Part shown: in pieces, positions 36,529-49,274 of the stretch
How positions within the stretch are numbered: position 1 is the first letter of the stretch
Layout of the letters: each line of letters starts with the position of its first letter
Source: Eretmocerus hayati
Lineage: Eukaryota > Arthropoda > Insecta > Hymenoptera > Aphelinidae
Length of the DNA stretch: 64,000 bases
Direction: 5' to 3'
Assembly: GCA_029851415.1 (NCBI GenBank)
Contig: CM056743.1
Location: 32,380,714-32,444,713, forward strand
Notes under the pieces: model-generated
What the model saw: only the letters and a program-made list of their open reading frames with translations
Database searches by the model: none
What the model was told of the DNA's origin: nothing
Made by a program: the position numbers and the translations under genes

Positions 36529-37250
36529 CAAACAGTATCCTTCATAAATAATGGATCATGTATGGTGTGACCAAAACAGTGATGTCTTCAAAATGCTTCG
36601 TCGTATGAGAATTCCCAGAAAGGACCTTGAAGATTACAAAAGAATCTATCGATTCTTGCGTTTCAAACATTTTTCACGTGCTCTTCAGTAGCCTTATTCA
36701 ACGTTCAAAATTTAAAAAAAGTTTCCTTCTATCAACCACCCACAACTTTGACCGGAGTGATGTGATCACAGAAATTTCTACGAGATATTGTGGATCGTTC
36801 AAGAATATACAAGTTTGCTCTCCTGTAGAATTTTTGTATGACTCTTCCCGTCGGAACCACAAGCTTCGAAAGAGAACTTTGTATTGCGTAGGTTGCTTAT
36901 GGAGATGCCGAGGTATGCTACTGTTATATCTTCCCTTGCCCTATTCTCATGCAAAACTTCATTCCAAAAATGTTACAACCCATGATCTCAATGTAAAATG
37001 ATCTCATCTTTTCGAATATGCTACCGAATTTCGTCTCAAAATTGAGGCAACACAGATCTCCTGAATATTATGGTAAAAATTGATTGATTTCATGTTTTGT
37101 ACTTTTAGGTCACATTTGAGACGAAATCTGATGGCATATTCAGGAACATGAGGTCATTTTACGTCAATTCATATGATGTGACATTTTTGTGTTGAAATTC
37201 TGCATGAGAATAGGGCAAGAGGAAATAACACAGTAGCATACCTCGCTGTT
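36529..37250. mobile_element. Decayed copy of palindromic family F
   Basis: It starts ACAGTATCCTTCATAAATAA and follows the order of the 29520-30614 element (GGAATTC-like, TCTATCGATT, CACGTGCT, GAGTGAT..GATCACA, GACTCTTCCCGTC, CTTATGGAGAT), then the mirrored half to about 37250. It is strongly diverged, with the right end lost. Confidence 0.75.
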
Positions 37251-37639
37251 TATGCAAGATCTTGTGACTTTCCTCGTCATTTTAGGTAAGTCAATCGTAT
37301 AATCGAACACGAAGAATATTGTACTCTTGTCACTCATGTTGGGAACTACCTTGTTCCTGGGCGTGTAGACTTGAGTAGGGTTACGTGGAAATACGACGAT
37401 TCCGCGTGTGGTCAACGCTTGATTTTTTAAAGACTTTCACAGCAATAGAAACCCTTAGGCGTAAGCTGGAATGGCACATAATCTCAAAGAAATGCATGAT
37501 CTGAATATGATGAGTGAGTGAAAAAAACACGATGATAGATGGACAATCGTTCGGAATCTCGGACTAATTTTTCGCTCACGGAGAATTCTTGATTTAAAAC
37601 TCCAAACTCTACTTCTTGGCCTGAACAAGGCACTTTTTT

Positions 37640-38000
37640 CTAAACCAGTACACCAATGTATTCTGGTAATCTAGCGTATTTGGTATATGTTTGAGATTAT
37701 TGGTATGAATTCCCTCATTTCAATCTGTGGAGCTTTGAGCTCCGGTTGAATACGGAGATGCATCGAAAGATTGTGATGGTAAAGGTGTTGAGACGAGGGT
37801 ATTCGGGTGAGAAGGTCATCACTCTTTCCAATATCGTCATCTCAACTTATTCACCATCAGAATCTTTTGATGCATCTCCATATTTGCCCGGAGCTCAAGG
37901 GTTCACAGATTGAGATGAAGAAATTCATCTTAATCTGTGACATACACCAGCTTACACGCTGGATTACCGGTATCGATTAGTGCACTGGTCTCAAAATGGT
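37640..38000. repeat. Palindromic element (~360 bp)
   Basis: AACCAGTACACCAAT at the left pairs with ATTAGTGCACTGGT at the right. Inner arms pair through TCAATCTGTG, TTGAGCTCCGG and GGAGATGCATC. The centre is near 37815. Confidence 0.8.
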
Positions 38001-38634
38001 TGCTCGTTTGGGTCGAGAATCAAAGTTTAGAATTTCAGATAGAAATGATCGTTTGAAAGATTGAGGAGAGTAGAATCATTGGATGATAAAATTGATGCGA
38101 AAATGTATTCGCTTCCCAGCTCTGAAAAAAGTAACTTGAAATGAAATTGATTGTTCAAAAAATATTTCTGGAATAATCATTTGTGCATTTCTTACGGAAT
38201 TACTGAATGTGTGGTTCAAGTGGACCAGAATTTCGATAAACAAATTCTTCTGCCGAGATTGTCTGCATCTTAACCATTTCAATCGCCTTCCAAATACTGT
38301 TCACTTTCGCGATTTTAACCTTTTCGTGCACGCACCTATTTCCCGTGGTAGAAAAAATTATTTCTCGATCAATTCCATCAACTCTGACGTTGAAAAGTTC
38401 TCTGACCTTCAAACAGATGGAAAAATTCATCATTATATTGTATGTTTGACCATGTCTACGTATGTGGACACCGTGGAGTCACGGGAAGAAATAATAAAAG
38501 GAATTCGACTTCACCAGTTTGATGAGTAAGAACTGGACAGCGTATAACATACTCCAATAACATCCCATTTTCATTGTCAGACTATTCCACACAGTCTCAT
38601 CCTCATTATTAATACATCATCACTATATAAATAC
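38001..38634. other. Unassigned, ORFs on both strands
   Basis: A 106-codon plus-strand frame (38209-38529) and a 77-codon minus-strand frame (38200-38433) overlap. Neither has a recognised motif. A minus-strand GTCAGA follows an exon-like AAG near 38412, which alone is not evidence of a gene. Confidence 0.35.
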
Positions 38635-40330
38635 GCTGCAAAACGTTATCTGCAGAATGCTTTCTCGTTTCCTGTTAACCGTTTAATCATTTAAAACCAT
38701 GAAATTTTGTATCGATTAAAATTTGATATTCATTCGAATTTGAATCAAATTTTTTGTCATTAACTTTTATTATCGGAAATAATTTTTTCAACTTTGTGAT
38801 AACAATCATAAACCTTATATTCATATCAATTACTCGCATGTGAATTCACTTATCACTCCAGATTCTATTATTTCCAATAAATGACTACGCATTAATTTTG
38901 TAGTGAGAGAAAATTCCAAATTGAAGTGAGAAACATTTCTGGGGTGAATTTGGATCAAAAAGTGACTCTTGAAAGCAACAGGGCCCATGGAACGAGAAAG
39001 TTGAATCACGACTCAGAATCTCCAAAAGATCTACGAATGGCCTTTGTAAGATTACAAGTATCATCATACTAGAAATTAAAAAATTACTTTTTATGAAAAA
39101 GGAAACTATGATCGAAATTTCGTATTGACTAATCTATTTAGAATGAAAAGAGATATTTTAAGTCGATCACAGAAAGGTTTATATGTTGATGATTGGATGC
39201 TGTAGCGTTTGGACAGATATGTTTCAATAATGATTCTTAATCTATTCTAATGAATTTTTCTTGATATACGGATTATAAGGAGTAAGGAGCTGACAATGAA
39301 ATGGGGACATCACTGGTACATTGAAAACAAATCCTGGAATTTTTATGGACATTGGTAGAAGGGTTTAGGAGAGATACGATGACAATGAGGAAACAACATG
39401 CATACACACGTATACATATGGACACACACAAAGTTTACTTTCAAATAATTCACTGACTGTGCTATGTAATCAGAAATGGATGTATAGGGGTACCATTTGA
39501 TAGATCTCGGCAAGTAGAATAAAGTAAATCAATGTCAGTTTAGGTGGGGATTGAGCTGGGGGGCCAAATAAGGAAGTTCAAACTTTTTTCATGAAAAAAT
39601 TTGAAGACGAAAAGTGAAATCCATATAAAAACGACTGTTTGTATCAATATGGATCGGCAGATAATCGTCAAAAATGACTGGGCCCACCGCCCAAGGGAGC
39701 TAAATAATGTGTCAAATTTTCAGAGAGATTCATACAGGCGTTGCCCAAATTTCGAGTGACATAGAACGTGAAATAGAAAAATTCAATTTGAAAAAATGGA
39801 ATTTTTTGTCAAAATTCCGTATTAACCAATCTCTTTAGAACGATCAAGGAATACTTGGACAACAATGAGTGACCATTCATATTGAGAATCGGAGGTGTTA
39901 AAACATTTGGACCAACAGGGTCTGAAAATGGTGTTGAAATTGAGGCAATCAGTTGAACGTGGGAGAGGGAGTATTGAAAGTATAGAGCTGTCAAGAGACT
40001 GGGCTCATCGCTGATCAATTTAGGACAAACCCTCAAAGTTCGAAGAAGATTGATCCAGGAGTTCAGGAGATATCGCGTGACAAATGGAAGACAACATACA
40101 GACACACATACATACGGACATAACCAATGCGTGTTTGAAAATATTTCACAGAGAGCGTTGTATTTGAGATGGGGAAAGTATAGGTGTACCATTTTATAGA
40201 TCTCGGCGAGAAGAATAAGATGGACTAACTTCCATTTGGCTATTGTTCCAATTAAGGGGTCAAAAATGGGAAATTCGGAAAATTTCTTTGCAAAAATTTC
40301 CGCACCTATACAAAACTTGGACCTAAACAA
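38635..40330. repeat. AT-rich repeat E array with ~700-bp tandem unit
   Basis: CGAAATTTCGTATTGACTAA near 39114 and AAAATTCCGTATTAACCAAT near 39810 mark two units about 695 bp apart. ATAGATCTCGGC(A/G)AG recurs at about 39500 and 40196, and a CACACA/TACATA-rich tract at 39395 and 40090. The start block near 38635 resembles that at 26225. The 173-codon minus-strand frame at 39809-40330 lies inside this repeat. Confidence 0.75.
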
Positions 40331-40883
40331 TTTCCTGGAAAGTCCTAATCATAATTGAATCCCATTATGAAACCATGACAGAGAGTACACCGAGAAAAAC
40401 TCTCCACATTCTTGTATAGAAACTCTCCATATACTCAGGACAAACTGGCTCACCCTCATTCCTCGAATGGACGGTGTACACGTATGAGGCCAAACTTCAC
40501 GAGCCTCGTAGTTTTGTATATTTCAACGTTATGCATCCCTTCTTGTGGCAATGATCTCGTGTATTTTGCTCAAGTTTCAGCTTAGAATTCGAATTTTTCA
40601 ATACAATTGATTTGCATCAAACAGGTAGTGAATATGAGCTTACCGAAGAATAAACTTCAATGAATCGTTGATTTTGGGTGAGAGGAGAGAGCCCCACAAG
40701 AATTTTTGCGATATCTTGAGAGTGGAATTTACTGGCATCACCTAAGGACGCGTCCACGTCTGTGGACAAATGTGCGAAGAGGTTAAGTCTAAGACTGGTG
40801 GATTTCATCCGTCAGCCCCGCGGAAGGGATTACCATCTTCGCTCTCCATCGGATCCCCCGCGGTTCCGATACCGACGGACCGT
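40331..40883. other. Unassigned sequence
   Basis: Nothing recognised; it borders the giant palindrome, with weak similarity to the right flank continuing to about 40862. Confidence 0.45.
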
Positions 40884-43800
40884 CGCACTATAGTCGTCAC
40901 ATTCCAACTCTGGCCAAAAATCGCTTCAAAATTTGTTTCAAGCTATCGGGATGAGCCAAACGGCATTCTCTTCGTAATCGACAGGGCTAGGAGATGTGCT
41001 CATCTGATTTTGGCTCAGACAAAGGAGGCAGGGGTGGGGGGGTGTTGAACGCGAAATGGGGTTGAAGATCGATATTTCGCCGGAATGAAACTCACGCGTG
41101 GCGAGTCAGTAGTTCTACTGCCGATCTGCAACCACTTGGAGTACCTTCTAGAGGTAGATGGCAGTATTTTAAACTCAACCCCAAGTCTGAGAATCACCGC
41201 AATCAGCTCTGAGGTCAATTCTGAGCTGAGAAGAGGTGATAAATGCTGCGAATTAGTCAATTATACTGGATTCTGAGTCGAAAATGATTCTACTGCCAAC
41301 TCTCAACTCTTTTCAAAACATTCCTCCATCGATTCTCAGAATTTTGAGTCTGGGCACAGCTCTAAGAATTGCTGTGGGGAATTTTGAGATCGGTTCAGAT
41401 TTATTTTGTGGCGGGATTGTCTCTTCAGATCTTAAGGGACATTCGAGATGGTCGATTTTGGCTCAGAATGCGATATGCTGCCAGATGAAGAAGACTTTGG
41501 GTGTATTTCTAGAGCATTAAACATAATTTTTAGCCTGGTCTCAGGTCTGGGAATTGCCGCAGAGGGATTTGAGATCAATATTCGTCCAGGAAAGGTTGTC
41601 TGGCCGCGCAGAATATTAGATAAATCGTTATTTCTAGGTGGAGAAAGAGTGTACTGCCGATCTGTAATAACTTGGGGTACTTTTTGAGAGTGGGAAACAG
41701 TATTTTAAGTTCATCCTCATGTACGGGATCCAACGCAATCAGCTCTGAGGTCGATTCTGAGCCGAGAAAAATTGACGAGCCTTGATAATTAGTTGGGAAT
41801 AGTGAATTCTGGGTCGAATCTAATCCTACTGCCGACTCAGAACCCGTTTCAACACATTCTCCCATAAATTTACAAAATTTTGAGCCAAAACACAGTTCTG
41901 AGAATTGCTGAGGGAGGATTTGAGATCGATTCTGATCTATTTTGCGGCTAAAATGTCTGTTGAGATATGGCAGTCATCCGAGAATGGTCGATTTTACCAC
42001 AGAATTCAATATGCTGCCAGGTCAGGAACATCTCGAGTGGGATCATAGAACATTTAATAGAATTTTGAGCCCAATCTCAAGTCTAGAAATTGCCGTAGAA
42101 GAATTCCAGATCGATATTCGTCAAGAAAAAGCTGCAGAACAGTGCAGATTATTCAAGAAACGGTGAGTTCTAGGTGACGAATAAATATACTGCCGATCTA
42201 CAATGACTCGGGGTACATTCTAGGGATGCGAAACAATATTTTGAGCTAAAGCTCAGGTCAGAGAGTCACCGCAATCGGTTCTGAGGCCGATTCCAGAGCG
42301 AGGAGAAGTGATGAGCGCTGCGTATTCGTCGAAAATAGTGGTTTCTAGATCGGAAACCTCTCTGCTGCTACCAGAAGGGGCGTTCTCGTGCATTTTACCA
42401 TCACTCACCAGGATTTTGAGCCCAAGCACGGCTCTGAAAATTCCCGTGGACGAGTTTGAAATCGAATTCGATCTCTTCCGAGTCCGGAAAGTCTCATTAG
42501 CACAGGTTTCGATCAAGAGTGACCGATTTCGGCTCGGATTTTGATATGCTGCCGAGTCGAACAAACTTTGATTGAATTCCTCAAGTGCAGATCAGATTTT
42601 AGAGCCTAATCCGATGTCGAGAAATTACTGCCGAGAGATTTGAAAACGATATGTGTCCAGCAAAAGCTGTTCAGTAATGCAGATTATTCAAGGAATGGTG
42701 ATTTTTCGGTGAAAAAAAATTATACTGCCGATCAAAAAAAACTTGCAGTACATGCGGAAGACGTTAGGCAATATTCCAAGCCCAACCCCGTGTCTGAGAA
42801 TCACTGCAATCAGCTCTGGGTTGAGTCTGAGCAACGAAAAAGCAATGAAAGGCGCGTATCGGTCGCGAATAATGTTTCATAAGTGGGAGACAGTCCTGCT
42901 GCCACCTCAAGAACCTGTTCCATGCATTATGCTTCAAATCCTCCGGATTTTGAGCCCAAACACGACTCTGAGAACAGCCGTGGTTGAGTTTGACATCGAT
43001 TCTGATCCGATTTCCCTGTCAGAAGCGTATCTCCAGTACCAACATGAATCAAATATAACCGATTTTAGCTCGGAAATCGATATGCTGCCGTTTCGAAAAC
43101 ACTTGGAGTGAATCTGTCCAGTATTTAGCTGAAATTTGACTTCAATCCGTAGGCCAGGAATTGCCGCAAAAAATTTTGGGAACAACATTCGTCCAGGAAA
43201 AGCTGTCGAGTAATGCAGATTATTCAAGGAATAGTGATTTCTTGGTGGAGAAAAAATATACTGCCGATCTACAAATACTTGCACTACATGCGGTAGATAA
43301 TAGGCAATATTTCAAGCCCAACCCCGTGTCTGAGAGCCACTGCAATCAGCTCTGGATTGAGTCTGAGCAAAGAAAAAGCAGTGAAAGGCGCGTATCAGTC
43401 GCGAATAATGTTTTATAAGTCGGAGACAGTCCTGCTGCCACCCCAAGAACCTATTTCATGCATTATACTTCAAATCCCCCGGATTTTGAGCCCAAACGCG
43501 ACTCTGAGAACAGCCGTGGTTGAGTTTGACATCGATTCTGATCCGGTTTCCCTGTCAGGAGCGTATCTCAAACACTGGCATGTATCTGTCCAGTATTTAG
43601 CTGGAATTTGACCTGAATCCGTAGGCCAGGAATTGCCGCAAAAAAATTTGGGAACAACATTCGTCCAGGAAAAGCTGCCGAGTAATGCAGATTATTCAAG
43701 GAATGGTGATTTCTAGGTGGAGAAGAAATATATTGCCGATCTACAAATACTTGCACTACATGCGGAAAAAGTTAGGCAATATTTCAAGCCTAACCACGTG

Positions 43801-43935
43801 TCTGAGAATCACTGCAATCAGCTCTGGATTGAGTCTGAGCAAAGGAAAAACGGTGGATGGTGCGTATCAATCTCGAATAATGGATTATAAGTCGGAGACA
43901 GTCCTACTGCCACCCCAAGAATCATTCGAATGGGC
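40884..43935. repeat. Giant palindrome, left arm (3,052 bp) of 536-bp higher-order repeats
   Basis: It starts CGCACTATAGTCGTCACATT. About 200 bp of unique terminal sequence is followed by a tandem array whose marker TACTGCCGATCT lies at 41116, 41652, 42188, 42723, 43259 and 43731 (TATTGCC variant). The spacings are 536, 536, 535, 536 and 472 bp. Within a unit the CTGCC monomer start recurs at about 175-185 bp (41118, 41293, 41478), so each unit is three ~178-bp monomers. All frames on both strands here are repeat translations. Confidence 0.95.
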
Positions 43936-46691
43936 CAGGGCAAAGCGGTTCTTCTGCCACTCCAAAACAATTTGGAATACGGTCTGGGAGCACTCAACAA
44001 AATTCCCATTCCAATTTGAAGTCTAGTCACTGTTGCACTCAGATCCACAAGAGATCTTGTGGCCTCAAAACTCGGGTTGTCTCCGTGGTGAATAAAATCA
44101 TCAAGTCATGATATAATCCTCAGAACCCTCTGATTTCTGCATACGTCTGGATGGTTTACTGTGTATCCATCGAAAAAGTTTTTGGTTTTATACTTGTGAA
44201 GGCTTGACGTTAACCCTTATTTATCCGTATTCTGGTTCAATAACACTTACGGGTCATAGTTCAACCCCAACATCGCCAAGATACAGCGGCAGATATGGGA
44301 GTTCGCAACTGATCCATATGGTTTCGAGTAGAGTCAAATCATGAAGGGGCGTATTGGTCAAATGATAAGATAGGTTCCAATGATCTTCTCGATCTCAATA
44401 CGTGTAGTACAGATGTAAAAAATAACGACAAAGACTGAGATGATCATTAAGCTATGCCTCGATTTGTATTTATTGTGTACCTATATTAATCATATCCAAA
44501 AAATATTATATTCTCACACGAATGTGTTACATAGAAAGTGAACATGTCCACAAAGAACAATATAGCAGACGAAAAAATAAGGAATCAAACAATCTTGGTA
44601 TTTCTGATCAACATACTAATCACTTGATAAGTAACCGTACAATCATTTCAGAGGAGTATGATACAAGAGATTACACAAATGACAATATCGTGATGCCGCG
44701 TTATACTTCTCTGCGATAAGATTCTCTTTTCCATGTCTATTGAGCGTTTCATCGCTTACTCTTGAATTCGGATCCTAGTATGAGCCTGAAGAGAAATGTC
44801 AAGGAACACAAAAAGTGTCCTCTAACCGACGAAATGAAGTCACTCATCCAATCACGATCAGACGTAGATATAGATGACATCGAATATGCTGACGAGAATC
44901 CAACTCATGAATTTCCATTTGTTGGTGGAGGCTCTTGCAAAGAAACTCAAAACGATGATGACACTGACTCCAACTCGGACGAAGATGTGGACAACTGGGA
45001 AGAGAACTTAGATAGCGATGATACTAGTGAAGAAGAGTTTGATGAATACATAGATTATGATTGATGACGAAAAATGCATTCTTCTACTGTACGTCTAGAC
45101 TCATTTCGTCATCAAGGCTGTGAGTTCCGAGACAGGGGCTTCTGGATTCCATTATCCCATTCATGCATATGACTCTGAATCTCAATTACTCCTAGTTCCT
45201 AATGGAAACGAGCGCGCGTGCGCGTGCGGCTCGCTTGTAACTTGGCCTGTGCAGCCTACGCTCTTATGGGATCCCTCAGGGTCGAAGGGTGTATTTCTCA
45301 CACGATTCCGTGGGCATTCGCACATACCACTATATGAGCATGGGGATATTCCTTGGGCTGTTTAATTTTTCATGTCAAAATCGATGAAATGGGGAATTAC
45401 TTCTCGTGAATCGCCTTGTAGAGCATGTGAATTTATATACATTTCTTATCAAGTAAGATGACTATCAAGTACTACGCTGAGTAAAAAATTATGGTCATAT
45501 GGCCATGCGTTTGGCCATACGACCACAATGGTAATTTTCCGGCAGACCTATACCAATTCTGTTATCGCATCAATCCAGGGAAACGTTTTGACGATCTGAT
45601 ATTACTGACAGGATGAATGGATTGAACCGAGATGTTCCAATTGCCTCAATACTCGATAGAGTCACAATCGCATGACGAGAATTTTCCCACGAAAGCTACC
45701 GACTTTTTGCTCGAAATGACACTGATGATTGGATTTTAATAATCCAAAAATTTTTTGAGAATATTTATACAGGTTGATACAATAAAAAGGTCATCCATGT
45801 GAGGTCTGACGGCAATACCACGTAACAATCAAGTCGTATTGATCGAAAGGTAATTTTATTCCCAGTATAGGTTATGTTGCAATATTATGAAATTGAGCCA
45901 AATCGTCGCACTATACGAAAATCCACCCGATACTTATCAATTTCCTCTGACTAGTACATGGAGATGAAACATTTCGACGTTCTCTTTGAACTGAAGGAAA
46001 TTTGATATTTAGAATCGGGGACGTATACAACGGAACCAACTGCCCTAACCAAATTTTCATACGGTGTTGAGTTTACCTATGACATTTTATGTGGATATAT
46101 GTTTATGTTCCAGTATATACGTACTTTGAGAGCTGATGGGGCCTCACATACAGTTGAGTCAGCTCATGTCCATAAGCTTGCACTCCTATGTACGGGCTCG
46201 GTCCCTCAATCCGCAATTCACTGATGTATTGGGACTTGAAACATATGGAAATATATCAATGAGCTGTAAAATAATGTTATTAATCACATTATTCCTTTTC
46301 GAAGCCCGAAATCCATTATGGAACATGGCCGAAGTCTCGATTTCTTGCGTAAACTTGTGTGTTTTGAACACTGATATTTTGTCGACCAAGACTTCGGCAA
46401 CCCCCACTTGATTGACATTGTTCTTCAGTTCTTTCAGGCTGAATATTTATCTTGAATCTTTCTCTGGCAATTTTCGCACCGTATTTCTAGCTTAGACATC
46501 TGCTGGACAGTCCCGGATCGAAACGTAGATGATTTTGGATGGCATGGAAAGTATTTTACATTGCTACTCATGGTTCTTCAGCGGATTTGCACCACTCAAC
46601 ATCTTTCCATCGTCCAATGTCGATCTTGTAACTCTCTACGGTGATGCTCAGAGTTGCGTTCAAGCTCGATATTTTGGGAAATTATATCAGA
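43936..46691. other. Central spacer of the giant palindrome (2.76 kb)
   Basis: This unique sequence between the arms has no CTGCC monomers. It contains a possible acidic ORF (44780-45064), a CpG-rich stretch with GAGCGCGCGTGCGCGTGC at 45210 and otherwise AT-rich DNA. No transposase, reverse transcriptase or integrase domain was recognised. Confidence 0.7.
44780..45064 (+). CDS. Possible acidic-tail ORF, unknown function
   Basis: An ATG at 44780 opens 94 codons. The first ~20 residues are basic (SLKRNVKEHKKC), followed by LTDEMKSLIQSRSDVDIDDI and a strongly acidic tail (DDDTDSNSDEDVDNWEENLD and beyond). Such composition is unlikely by chance in AT-rich DNA and recalls the acidic N-termini of some transposases (piggyBac for example) or nuclear proteins, but no catalytic domain follows. 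A preceding frame at 44522-44719 might be an upstream exon, without good splice sites. I do not recognise the protein; it may be a remnant of the element's cargo or a host exon. Confidence 0.35.
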   Translation: MSLKRNVKEHKKCPLTDEMKSLIQSRSDVDIDDIEYADENPTHEFPFVGGGSCKETQNDDDTDSNSDEDVDNWEENLDSDDTSEEEFDEYIDYD

Positions 46692-49274
46692 GCCCATTCG
46701 AATGATTCTTGAGGTGGCAGTAGGACTGTCTCCGACTTATAATCCATTATTCGAGATTGATACGCACCATCCACCGTTTTTCCTTTGCTCAGACTCATTC
46801 CAGAGCTGACTGCAGTGATTCTCAGACACGTGGTTGGGCTTGAAATATTGCCTAACGTTTTCCGCATGTAGTGCAAGTATTTGTAGATCGGCAGTATATT
46901 TTTTCTCCACCTAGAAATCACCATTCCTTGGATAATCTGCATTACTCGACAGCTTTTCCTGGACGAATGTTGTTCCCAAATTTTTTTGCGGCAATTCCTG
47001 GCCTACGAATTAAGGTCGAATTTCAGCTAAATACTGAACAGATTCACTCCAAGTGTTTTCGAAGCGGCAGCATATCGATTTTCGAGCTAGAATCGGTTAT
47101 CTCTGATTTATGCCAGTGTTTGAGATACGCTCCTGACAGGGAAATCGGATCAGAATCGATGTCAAACTCAACCACGGCTGTTCTCAGAGTCGCGTTTGGG
47201 CTCAAAATCCGGGGGGTTTGAAGTATGATGCATGAAACAGGTACTTGGGGTGGCAGCAGGACTGTTTCCGACTCATAAAACATTATTCGCGACTGATACG
47301 CGCCTTTCACTGCTTTTTCCTCGCTCAGACTCAATCCAGAGCTGATTTCAGTGATTCTCAGACACGGGGTTGGGCTTGAAATATTGCCTAATATCTTCCG
47401 CATGTACTGCAAGTTTTTTTTGATCGGCAGTATAATTTTTTTTCACCAAAAAATCACCATTCCTTAAATAATCTGCATTACTGAACAGCTTTTTCTGGAC
47501 GAATATCGTTCTCAAAACTCTCGGCAGTAATTTCTCGACATCGGATTAGGCTCTAAAATCTGATCTGCACTTGAGGAATTCAATCAGAGTTTGTTCGACT
47601 CGGCAGCATATCAAAATCCGAGCTGAAATCGGTCACTCTTGATCGAAACCTGTGCTAATGAGACTTTCCCGACTCGGAAGAGATCGAATTCGATTTCAAA
47701 CTCGTCCACGGGAATTTTCAGAGCCGTGCTTGGGCTCAAAATCCTGGTGAGTGATGGTAAAATGCACGAGAAAGCCTCTTCTGGTAGCAGCAGAGAGGTT
47801 TCCGATCTAGAAACCACTATTTTCGACGAATACGCAGCGCTTATCACTTTTCCTCGCTCTGGAATCGGCCTCAGAACCGATTGCGGTGACTCTCTGACCT
47901 GAGCTTTAGCTCAAATATTGTTTCGCATCCCTAGAATGTACCCCGAGTCATTGTAGATCGGCAATATATTCATTCGTCACCTAGAACTCACCGTTTCTTG
48001 AATAATCTGCACTGTTCTGCAGCTTTTTCTTGACGGATATCGATCTGGAATTCTTCTACGGCAATTTCTAGACTTGAGATTGGGCTCAAAATTCTATTGA
48101 ATGTTCTATGATCCCACTCGAGATGTTCCTGACCTGGCAGCATATTGAATTCTGTGGTAAAATCGACCATTCTCGGATGACTGCCATATCTCAACAGACA
48201 TTTTAGCCGCAAAATAGATCAGAATCGATCTCAAATCCTCCCTCAGCAATTTTTAGAACTGTGTTTCGGCTCAAAATTCTGTAAATTTATGGGAGAATGT
48301 GTTGAAACGGGTTCTGAGTCGGCAGTAGGATTAGATTCGACCCAGAATTCACTATTCCCGACTAATTATCAAGGCTCGTCAACTTTTCTCGGCTCAGAAT
48401 CGACCTCAGAGCTGATTGCGTTGGATCCCGTACATGAGGATGAACTTAAAATACTGTTTCCCACTCTCAAAAAGTACCCCAAGTTATTACAGATCGGCAG
48501 TACACTCTTTCTCCACCTAGAAATAACGATTTATCTAATATTCTGCGCGGCCAGACAGCCTTTTCTGGACGAATATTGATCTCAAATCCCTCTGCGGCAA
48601 TTCTCAGACCTGAGACCAGGCTAAAAATTATGTTTAATGCTCTAGGAATACACCCAAAGTCTTCTTCATCTGGCAGCATATCGCATTCTGGGCTAAAATC
48701 GACCATCTCGAATGTCCCTTAAGATCTGAAGAGACAATCCCGCCACAAAATAAATCTGAACCGATTTCAAAATTCCCCGCAGCAATTCTTAGAGCTGTGC
48801 CCAGACTCAAAATTCTGAGAATCGATGGAGGAATGTTTTGGAAAGAGTTGAGAGTTGGCAGTAGAATCATTTTCGACTCAGAATCCAGTATAATCGACTA
48901 ATTCGCAGCATTTATCACCTCTTCTCAGCTCAGAATCGACCTCAGAGCTGATTGCGGTGATTCTCAGACTTGGGGTTGAGTTTCAAATACTGCCATCTAC
49001 CTCTAGAAGGTACCCCAAGTGGTTGCGGATCGGCAGTAGAACTACTGACTCGCCACGCGTGAGTTTCATTCCGGCGAAATATCGATCTTCAACCCCATTT
49101 CGCGTTCAACACCCCCCCCCCCACCCCTGCCCCCTTTGTCTGAGACAAAATCAGATGAGCACATCTCCTAGCCCTGTCGATTACGAAGAGAATGCCGTTT
49201 GGCTCATCCCGATAGCTTGAAACAAATTTTGAAGCGATTTTTGGCCAGAGTTGGAATGTGACGACTATAGTGCG
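46692..49274. repeat. Giant palindrome, right arm (2,583 bp)
   Basis: This is the inverted counterpart of 40884-43935. The complement of the marker lies at about 46896, 47432, 47966, 48502 and 49038, spacings of 536, 534, 536 and 536 bp. It has five units against six in the left arm; the missing one corresponds to the 472-bp unit at 43259. Matching frames in the two arms give identical or nearly identical translations (for example 41942-42166 and 47988-48212), so arm identity is far higher than unit-to-unit identity. Confidence 0.95.

Noticed and set aside
39809..40330. 173-codon minus-strand ORF, the longest in the window
   Set aside because: It lies wholly within the ~700-bp tandem repeat and has no recognised domain. 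The matching frame is not kept in the neighbouring unit.
40884..49274. Integrated polydnavirus-type segment of a parasitoid wasp
   Set aside because: Such segments are bounded by direct repeat junctions and carry recognisable gene families; here the arms are inverted satellite repeats and no such gene is visible.
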